Below, in pieces: positions 13,515-18,823 of a DNA stretch of 18,823 nucleotides. Below the pieces are notes generated by a model, which made no database searches, was not told where the DNA came from, and saw only the letters and a list, made by a program, of their open reading frames with translations. Location of the stretch: the NCBI GenBank assembly GCA_016210495.1, contig JACQUC010000255.1:1-18823 (forward strand), read 5' to 3'. The stretch comes from Chloroflexota bacterium (lineage in GTDB: Bacteria > Chloroflexota > FW602-bin22 > JACPRP01). The stretch's first letter is position 1. Each line of letters begins with the position of its first letter. Both the position numbers and the translations under genes were made by a program.

Positions 13515-14531
13515 TCACCCACGCTTTCGCACCAGCTTCGCGTACTCGCCCGCCGCCCTGATGGCCTCTTCCATGCTGATGGCGCTTGCGATGCCACGCC
13601 CGGCGATGTCGAAAGCCGTGCCATGGTCGACCGAGCTGCGCATGAAGGGCAAACCCGCCGTGATAGCCACCGTGCGCTCGAAGTCCAGCGTCTTGGCCGC
13701 GATGTGCCCCTGGTCGTGGTAGAGCGAGAGCACCGCGTCGAACTGCCCGGTTAGTGCAAGGTGGAACACCGCGTCGGCGGGAATGGGCCCGTGGGCGTCG
13801 ATGCCCATGTCGCGGGCGTCGCGGACGGCGGGCTCGACCTCGATCATCTCCTCGTCGCCGAAGATGCCGCCTTCCCCCGCGTGGGGGTTCAGGGCCGCCA
13901 CCGCGATGCGCGCGTGAGCCAGCCCGAAGCGCTCGAGCGCGGCGTCGACCTCCACCAGGCCGCTCAGCACCCTTTCGCGCGTGATCTGGCGGCAGGCCTG
14001 GGCCAGCGAGACGTGTCTGGTAAGGAAGAAGATGCGCAGGTTCCTTACCAGGAAGATGGTGAGCGGGTGTGCACTTTGCGTCAGGCCGGCCAGCGCTTCG
14101 GTGTGGTCGATGAAGGGCACGCCCGCCGCGCGGAGCGCCTCCTTGTTGATTGGCGCCGTCGCGATGGCCTCGACCTCCCCGGCCAGCGCCAGATCGATGG
14201 CGCGCCTCAGGTAGTCGAAGGCCGCCTTCCCCGCCGCCGCCTGCACCCGGCCGACACGGATCGAGCCAACCTCGGCGCTGCCTACATCCAGCAGATCGAC
14301 GATGTTATGCACATATCGGCCGTCGGCCGGGTGGCTGATGCTCCTGATCTCTGAGGTCAGCCCGCACCACCGCTGCGCCTGCTCCAGCACCCACTGGTCG
14401 CCCACGACCAGTGGCCGCACCAGCTTATAGCCTTCGGGGTTCGCCAGCGCCTTGGCCACGATCTCCGGCCCCACCCCAGCAGGGTCGCCCATCGTCACGG
14501 CTACCAGGGGTCGATCTTTCGGTTTCTGCAT
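13515..14531 (-). CDS. pdxA: PdxA/PdxA2-family 4-phospho-hydroxyacid dehydrogenase
   Basis: The 338-residue, NAD-dependent, metal-using oxidative decarboxylase is of the PdxA fold. The start at 14531 follows GGGAGG. It begins VAVTMGDPAGVGPEIVAKAL (10-29). The substrate-pocket motif is DHTEALAGL (142-150). The three metal-binding histidines expected by comparison with PdxA are H173 (TRHVSL), H217 (ALNPHAGEGG) and H272 (YHDQGH). The C-terminal signature SSVDHGTAFDIAG is present. Classical PdxA oxidises 4-hydroxythreonine 4-phosphate in vitamin B6 synthesis. The variant YHDQGHI and DHGTAFDIAG wording is, from memory, closer to the PdxA2 branch acting on 4-phospho-D-threonate or D-erythronate. 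No PdxJ gene and no DUF1537 kinase gene adjoin it, so context does not decide. Confidence 0.9.
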   Translation of the reverse strand: MQKPKDRPLVAVTMGDPAGVGPEIVAKALANPEGYKLVRPLVVGDQWVLEQAQRWCGLTSEIRSISHPADGRYVHNIVDLLDVGSAEVGSIRVGRVQAAAGKAAFDYLRRAIDLALAGEVEAIATAPINKEALRAAGVPFIDHTEALAGLTQSAHPLTIFLVRNLRIFFLTRHVSLAQACRQITRERVLSGLVEVDAALERFGLAHARIAVAALNPHAGEGGIFGDEEMIEVEPAVRDARDMGIDAHGPIPADAVFHLALTGQFDAVLSLYHDQGHIAAKTLDFERTVAITAGLPFMRSSVDHGTAFDIAGRGIASAISMEEAIRAAGEYAKLVRKRG

Positions 14532-14838
14532 TTCCTGCCTCCCACAGCGCGCCTATGGTTTCGCGGTGTTTGGCGTCAATTATGCCACTGGCGGTGAAAT
14601 AGCTCAATAGGTGGATGAGCCAGTGTACGTGGCGCTGCTGAAGTGCAGACTGCCACGGCGTCACCAGATACTGAACGGATAAACGGATAATGAATCGCAG
14701 CAAACTGGAGGATGACAAGGCCATGGCACGGAGGATGGCATATGAGGGCCTGAACGGAAGTACCCTGTGCTTGCACGCCGGTGATGCCACCATCGCATCC
14801 GTTTATCCGTTTCATATCCGCTGTTAGTATGTACTTGT
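14532..14838. other. Intergenic stretch between pdxA and the IS110 leader
   Basis: No supported gene lies here. A minus-strand frame that runs through the pdxA start has no binding site and changes frame relative to pdxA. The stretch contains the 15-bp inverted repeat at 14674-14811 and is otherwise unremarkable. The left boundary of the IS110 element probably lies near its right end. Confidence 0.45.
14674..14811. repeat. Inverted repeat AACGGATAAACGGAT
   Basis: AACGGATAAACGGAT (14674-14688) and ATCCGTTTATCCGTT (14797-14811) are perfect 15-bp inverted repeats 108 bp apart, each made of two ACGGATA units. The enclosed DNA has no gene. It may be a small non-autonomous element, or the target region of the adjacent IS110. 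Confidence 0.65.
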
Positions 14839-15052
14839 GTTGGGACGCGTCGTGTGGTAGCCTCGCCAACGTGGAGTCGGCGGGGCGCCCTTGGGGACAC
14901 GTGGCGTCAGGGCCGGCCGTTGTGGCGTCTGGGACGTTCGAGCCCGTTCCGCTGTTTGGCCGCCCGCCCGAATCTACTCAACTGGGATGGCGTGCACTCG
15001 CCAAGCCCGAGTCGGTGTGTGGACACCACGGTCCTGAAAGACGCGTCCCAAC
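14839..15052 (+). ncRNA. Candidate IS110 bridge RNA / structured leader
   Basis: GTTGGGACGCGTC (14839-14851) and GACGCGTCCCAAC (15040-15052) are perfect 13-bp inverted repeats that would close a 214-base RNA ending 44 bases before the transposase ATG. Internal hairpins are visible, such as GGCG-TGCACT-CGCC and GGTGT-GTGG-ACACC. IS110-group elements are known to carry a noncoding bridge RNA in the region upstream of the transposase gene that specifies donor and target DNA. Location and size fit. I could not identify the guide loops, so the assignment is inferred from structure and position. Confidence 0.45.
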
Positions 15053-15096
15053 CAACTAAGTACGCGGCGTATTGCCGGCAGCGAAAGGAGTATACC

Positions 15097-16362
15097 ATGA
15101 ACTCGCCACCCCTGGAACAGCTCATTGGCCCACAGGTGGCACAGTCGCCTCTCATCGGCGGGTTACCACAACCACCTCGCTTCGTGGGTTTGGACGTCCA
15201 CAAGGATTACGCTACCGTTGCCATCTTGGACGCGCAACTGAACACCGTCTCGCAGCCGCGTCGCGTATCCATCGGTGAGCTGGAAGGTTGGACGCGTCGG
15301 AATCTGAAACCGACTGACAAGGTCGTTCTGGAGGCCACCACCAACGCGTGGCATCTCTTCGACCTGCTTCAGCCTTTGGTCGCCTCAGTAACAGTGGCCG
15401 ATCCCCGGAAGACCAAAATGTTGATGAACAAGAGGGTCAAGACGGACAACGGCGATGCCATTCAACTGGCTCGTCTGCTGGCAGTAGGGATGGTGCCTGA
15501 AGTGTGGGTGCCACCCCACGAGGTCCGCGAACTGCGCTCCCTGGTGGCTCACCGTAGACGTCTGGTCAGACACCATACGCAGGCTCAGAATCGCCTGCGC
15601 AGCGCCCTCAATCGTCACAGCCTGCTGCCACCCGAGGGTGAGCCATTTAGCGCCTGTCATCGCTCCTGGTGGGAAGCGCTAGAGTTGTCATCCTCGGAGA
15701 AGCTACGGGTGCGCCAAGACCTGGCGATGCTGGATTACCTGAAGCCCTTGATCGAGGAAGCCACGGCCGAGCTAACTAGGCTGAGCACGGTGGAGCCCTG
15801 GGCAGACCAGGTGCCGTTTCTACTGCAGATCGCGGGGATAGGGGTGCTGAGCGCGATGACCTTGCTGGCGGCCATAGGGGATGTCTCGCGGTTTCCGTCC
15901 GCCAAACAGCTAGTGGGCTACAGCGGGCTGGGCGCCTCGGTGCACGCCTCGGGCCAGACCTATCGCACCGGCAAAATCACCAAAGAGGGGCGCCGGGAGA
16001 TGCGGGCGACCTCAGTCGAATGTGCCTGGCGGGCGGTGGATAACTCAGCCTACTGGAAGGAGGAGTTTGAGCGTCTCGCCGACCGGATAGGGAAGCTAAA
16101 GGCCATTGTAGCCATCGCCCGAAAGATGTTGGTGGTGGTGTGGCACGTTCTGACCAAAAAGGAGGCGGACCGGCACGCTCAGCCAGAGAAGGTAGCCTCG
16201 AAATTTCTGCACTGGGCATACGATCTGCGTCGTGAGGGGCGCCAAGGCATACGTGCTGGGGAATTCGCTGGGTGCAAGCTAAAAGAGATAAGGATGAAAG
16301 AAACCGTGTACAGCGTAAGGCGTAGCGGTCGGACGGTGCGTCTTGGGCCAGAAGATGAGTGA
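15097..16362 (+). CDS. IS110-family transposase (DEDD, Transposase_20)
   Basis: The ATG at 15097 follows AAAGGAG, giving 421 residues; the frame is open further upstream, but that part belongs to the leader. The N-terminal RuvC-like domain shows GLDVHKDYATVAI (31-43) with D33, VVLEATTNAW with E79, and VKTDNGDA with D117 and D120: the DEDD tetrad. A helical, Arg-rich middle (about 140-230) follows. The C-terminal domain has IAGIGVLSAMTLLAAIGDVS (245-264) and YSGLGASVHASGQTYRTGKI (275-294), in which S285 is the candidate catalytic serine of IS110 recombinases. No frameshift is present, so the enzyme may be functional. Known family members use a bridge RNA made from the element's own noncoding end to choose target and donor. 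Confidence 0.94.
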   Translation: MNSPPLEQLIGPQVAQSPLIGGLPQPPRFVGLDVHKDYATVAILDAQLNTVSQPRRVSIGELEGWTRRNLKPTDKVVLEATTNAWHLFDLLQPLVASVTVADPRKTKMLMNKRVKTDNGDAIQLARLLAVGMVPEVWVPPHEVRELRSLVAHRRRLVRHHTQAQNRLRSALNRHSLLPPEGEPFSACHRSWWEALELSSSEKLRVRQDLAMLDYLKPLIEEATAELTRLSTVEPWADQVPFLLQIAGIGVLSAMTLLAAIGDVSRFPSAKQLVGYSGLGASVHASGQTYRTGKITKEGRREMRATSVECAWRAVDNSAYWKEEFERLADRIGKLKAIVAIARKMLVVVWHVLTKKEADRHAQPEKVASKFLHWAYDLRREGRQGIRAGEFAGCKLKEIRMKETVYSVRRSGRTVRLGPEDE

Positions 16363-16638
16363 GACCAAAGCCGACCGCAAGAGGGCCTGATCCGCCATCG
16401 CGACGGGAAGCAACAAGATAACAGACCAACCAGCTATACTGCCTGGCGAGCAATCGCTACGGCCATAGAGGGATGTTGTTTTGTTGTTAAGGTACGGTTA
16501 CCACAGAGCTTCTTATCTCGGGAACACAAAAAGGAACACAAAAAGGTACTTGACAATTCAACTAGTCGGTGACGCCGTAAACATGCTTCTCAACATTGTT
16601 TCTGCAATCCCGCGCACACCACCGTGGATGAGAGGCAC
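16363..16638. other. Intergenic stretch after the IS110 transposase gene
   Basis: No gene is supported here. It should contain the right end of the IS110 element. It turns AT-rich after about 16470 and holds the 12-bp tandem duplication at 16521-16544. A TTGACA at 16550-16555 lacks a matching -10 at normal distance. Confidence 0.5.
16521..16544 (+). repeat. Perfect tandem duplication GGAACACAAAAA x2
   Basis: Two exact 12-bp copies stand side by side, followed by GGTACTTGACA. They lie upstream of the STAND ATPase gene and near the expected right end of the IS110 element. They could be a binding site, slippage product or element end. Confidence 0.7.
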
Positions 16639-16667
16639 TTCCAGCCGGCTGTCCAGTTGTGTATAAT
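16639..16667 (+). promoter_or_regulatory. Putative promoter of the STAND ATPase gene
   Basis: A perfect -10 TATAAT (16662-16667) has a weak -35 TTCCAG (16639-16644) 17 bases upstream. Transcription would start near 16674, about 90 bases before the chosen GTG start. This argues against the in-frame GTG at 16659, which overlaps the -10. Confidence 0.45.
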
Positions 16668-16766
16668 CAGCACAGCCAGCGAAACTACAAGAGGGCGAAC
16701 GCCGATCTACCGGCAGCTTGGGCCTGCAGCTTGGCTGGCTTGGCCATCGGGCGGAGGGAGCGCGAG

Positions 16767-18821
16767 GTGGGTATTCTCGACAAGACAGGACAGGCCGACA
16801 GTATCACGGAGGGCTGGCGCGCGCTCAATCTGTTTGTGGATCGCCTCGAGCATATTCGCCGCTTCGCTTCATACCTGAATGACGACCCGCCCCACGAGCA
16901 GATACTCTTCTTCTGTGGCGATGGCGGTAACGGCAAATCTCTTCTTTTGCGGTATCTGGAACGACAGTGCTGCAAGCGTGTGCCCCGTGCCAGGTGGCGG
17001 CAGATCAGGGATATCCAAGATGGTAAGGAGTTCCTCACGGCTTACGAGAGCTCAGAAGAGGTGGCCCGTGTGCCGCGTGTGCTGCTCGACTTTGGCCTGC
17101 CTCCTCGCGGCGAGGACCGACCCCACGAGGAGTTTTCGGCACTGCTGATGTTGCGTAGGAGCTTGGCGAGTTACGCTCTCAAGTTCCCCCTGTATGATTT
17201 CGCCTGCGTCTACTATCTCCACAAGAAGAAACAGCTCACCCCCGAGCGGCTGCGACAGCTCTTCCCTGCCGAGGAAATTGACTTACTCACGTCCATTGCC
17301 GATGCCATAAGCGGCACATCCTGGGGCGCGGTAGGCACGGCGGTAGTCAACCTTTTCGGCAAGCATCTGGCCGATAGTCTCCGGGAGGGGTACAGCCTGT
17401 GGGCCCATAGCCACAATCTCGATCGAGAGCAAGTCGATCAAATCCGGAGGATGGAGCCCGAGCCAGAGCTGATGGATCGACTTCCAGCGCTGCTTGCTCT
17501 GGACCTCAACGCCGAAATGTCGCTGGAAGGCGCGCCTGAGAGGATGGCGCTGTTCTTCGACACCCACGAGGCATTCTGGGGGAGCCAACGCGATCTCTCT
17601 GGTGATCTCCTGTTCCAGAGAGACGAGTGGCTGAGGCGACTGCTCGGCACCATCGATTTGGCAAGGGGCATCGTCGCCGTCGTGGCAGGTCGTGACCAGC
17701 CGAAATGGCCGCACGCTCATAGAACCGCACTTCCGGGAGAGTCTGTGGATCTCCAACAGATCGGGTTCCTGTCCCGAGCGGACGCCATGCTGTACCTCGA
17801 GCGTGCCGCGATCACCGACGGCGCGGTGCGCGTCGCTCTCGTCGACTACGCACAGGTGGCGTACGACCAGGTCCACCCGCTGTACCTTGGCTTATGCGCA
17901 GACATTGTGCTGGCAGCACGGGCTCGAGGGAAGGTGATCGAGCCCGGCGCTTTCCAAACCATCCCGGACACCGCACGCAAGTCAGGAGAGCTGATCGACC
18001 GTCTGCTTCGCTACGTGCACCAGGATATAGGATACGCCGTACGTGCCCTGTGCGCGTGTCGCGCCTTCGATCGCGAGACCTACTTCGAGCTTGGCAGAGC
18101 GCTTGAGGCATTCCAGCCAACGGAGGCCGCGTTTGACCTGCTCACCGGGTTCTCGTTCGTGTGGAGGACAGAGGAGTCCGGCAGGTTATCGTATCGCATT
18201 CACGACTTGCTGCGACGCCTGATGCGAGAGCGCGGCGACGACATCATCCGCCGGGCGGACCAGGTGTTAGAAGCGTACTACAGAGGACGGATGGAGCAGC
18301 GCGAGCCGAGCGCAGTAGCCGAGGCCATCTACCACGCCAACCGTCTCGACTGGCAGCGTGGTGTGGGCGAGTGGGTCGCTGTATTTGATTCCTCTTTGGA
18401 GCGAAGTCGCCACGATTTGTGCAGGTCTCTGCTTGAGGTGCGCCCGTTGCTCGTCGTGGAAGGGGACGCCGAGCGGGGACGGGTCGCCCTATGTGAGGGA
18501 GATTACTATGCTGCCCTTGCCCGTCACGCCGAGGCCGCGAGGGAGTACGATCAGGCCATCGCCGCCTACGACGAGGCGCTCGGGCGTGCGCCGGATTACG
18601 TTTACGCGCTCAACAACAAGGCAATCGCCCTGGCACGACTTGCCCTCCTCTTGCTTTCTATGTCGCGAAGGAAAGACGCGGTTGCTTGTCTCAAGTCGGG
18701 CATAGCTGCGCTCGAAAGGTCGCTGGAGCTTACTCCTGAAGACAGGAGGGTAGCTGCGATGCTTTCTGCCCTCGGACAGAAGTTGCGGGAACTGGGCGGG
18801 GAACCGGGGGATGGGGATTAG
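16767..18821 (+). CDS. STAND-type P-loop ATPase with C-terminal TPR region
   Basis: I take the GTG at 16767, because GGAGGGAG (16753-16760) lies 6 bases before it; this gives 684 residues. The Walker A motif is LFFCGDGGNGKSLLL, with K57 and S58. A long helical insert of about 200 residues follows, including a hydrophobic AISGTSWGAVGTAVVNLFG stretch. The Walker B-like MALFFDTHEAF then has D265 and E268, and VAVVAGRDQPKW (303-314) holds the STAND sensor-type GR. HPLYLGL (370-376) fits the family's HPL-type motif. A winged-helix-like segment ends in YRIHDLLRRLM (476-486). The C-terminus (about 575-664) has TPR-like helices, for example EYDQAIAAYDEALGRAPDYV. STAND proteins are signal-triggered oligomerising switches. 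No N-terminal effector domain fits in the roughly 45 residues before Walker A. The stop codon at 18819-18821 lies at the window edge, so partners downstream cannot be seen. Regulator or antiphage sensor are both possible. Confidence 0.85.
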   Translation: MGILDKTGQADSITEGWRALNLFVDRLEHIRRFASYLNDDPPHEQILFFCGDGGNGKSLLLRYLERQCCKRVPRARWRQIRDIQDGKEFLTAYESSEEVARVPRVLLDFGLPPRGEDRPHEEFSALLMLRRSLASYALKFPLYDFACVYYLHKKKQLTPERLRQLFPAEEIDLLTSIADAISGTSWGAVGTAVVNLFGKHLADSLREGYSLWAHSHNLDREQVDQIRRMEPEPELMDRLPALLALDLNAEMSLEGAPERMALFFDTHEAFWGSQRDLSGDLLFQRDEWLRRLLGTIDLARGIVAVVAGRDQPKWPHAHRTALPGESVDLQQIGFLSRADAMLYLERAAITDGAVRVALVDYAQVAYDQVHPLYLGLCADIVLAARARGKVIEPGAFQTIPDTARKSGELIDRLLRYVHQDIGYAVRALCACRAFDRETYFELGRALEAFQPTEAAFDLLTGFSFVWRTEESGRLSYRIHDLLRRLMRERGDDIIRRADQVLEAYYRGRMEQREPSAVAEAIYHANRLDWQRGVGEWVAVFDSSLERSRHDLCRSLLEVRPLLVVEGDAERGRVALCEGDYYAALARHAEAAREYDQAIAAYDEALGRAPDYVYALNNKAIALARLALLLLSMSRRKDAVACLKSGIAALERSLELTPEDRRVAAMLSALGQKLRELGGEPGDGD

Positions 18822-18823
18822 GG

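Larger units (their letters stand above)
14839..16362 (+). mobile_element. IS110-family insertion element (minimum extent)
   Basis: The transposase gene plus its structured upstream leader define the minimum extent. IS110 elements lack conspicuous terminal inverted repeats and usually make no target duplication, so the true ends cannot be fixed from one copy. The left end is likely between about 14812 and 14838. The right end lies somewhere in 16363-16560. GTACTTG occurs at both 14831-14837 and 16546-16552, which may mark the flanks or be chance. Confidence 0.7.

Noticed and set aside
14425..14793. 122-codon minus-strand frame upstream of pdxA
   Set aside because: It overlaps the pdxA start in another frame, lacks a binding site, and crosses one arm of the AACGGATAAACGGAT repeat.
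14936..14951. GTTCGAGCCC resembling a tRNA T-arm
   Set aside because: The flanking bases do not form a T-stem, and no acceptor or anticodon arm can be drawn.
14854..15096. N-terminal extension of the IS110 transposase frame
   Set aside because: The extension has no family similarity, lies inside the structured leader, and the ATG at 15097 has a strong AAAGGAG site.
16659..16766. Earlier GTG start for the STAND ATPase at 16659
   Set aside because: It lies within the TATAAT promoter element and has no binding site, while the GTG at 16767 has a well-placed GGAGGGAG.

Overview
The window is GC-rich and looks like chromosomal DNA from an environmental, probably Chloroflexota-like bacterium. That assignment is inference, not proof. 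It rests on the gene mix (adenosylcobalamin-dependent ribonucleotide reductase, archaeal-type ATP-dependent DNA ligase, Hsp20, a STAND ATPase, a GxxExxY gene fragment) and on the dense scatter of short dispersed hairpin repeats between genes. No rRNA, tRNA or CRISPR array was recognised.

Layout. (1) 257-1127: an overlapping gene pair, a small protein of unknown family followed by an AbiEii-type nucleotidyltransferase; it resembles a toxin-antitoxin locus. (2) 1674-3914: an exported clan GH-A glycosidase-like protein converging with an orphan TRAP-type solute-binding lipoprotein, with a palindromic repeat between them. (3) 4044-5622: a truncated GxxExxY gene interrupted by a complete IS630-family element; both sit between two inverted copies of a composite repeat. 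(4) 5641-9311: a stress and repair block with ATP-dependent DNA ligase, a divergent Hsp20, two small uncharacterised genes in tandem (one built of four Trp/acidic repeats), and a divergent universal stress protein. (5) 9732-12340: class II ribonucleotide reductase overlapping a soluble histidine kinase by ATGA. (6) 12607-14531: an alpha/beta hydrolase and a PdxA/PdxA2-type dehydrogenase, separated by a nest of repeats. (7) 14839-16362: an IS110-family transposase gene preceded by a noncoding leader closed by a 13-bp inverted repeat, a candidate bridge RNA. (8) 16767-18821: a 684-residue STAND ATPase with a C-terminal TPR region and no recognisable N-terminal effector.

How the parts relate. 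The clearest functional couplings are the nucleotidyltransferase pair, the NrdJ-histidine kinase overlap, and the Hsp20 / small genes / Usp group, which reads as a stress neighbourhood. The rest are mostly single-gene units separated by repeats. The same hairpin families recur: CCCCGA-type at three places, GGGGCGCGG-type at two, and AACCGCA-type at two. The strongest candidates for less-described biology are the IS110 leader RNA, the STAND ATPase, the Trp-repeat small protein and the kinase coupled to NrdJ.
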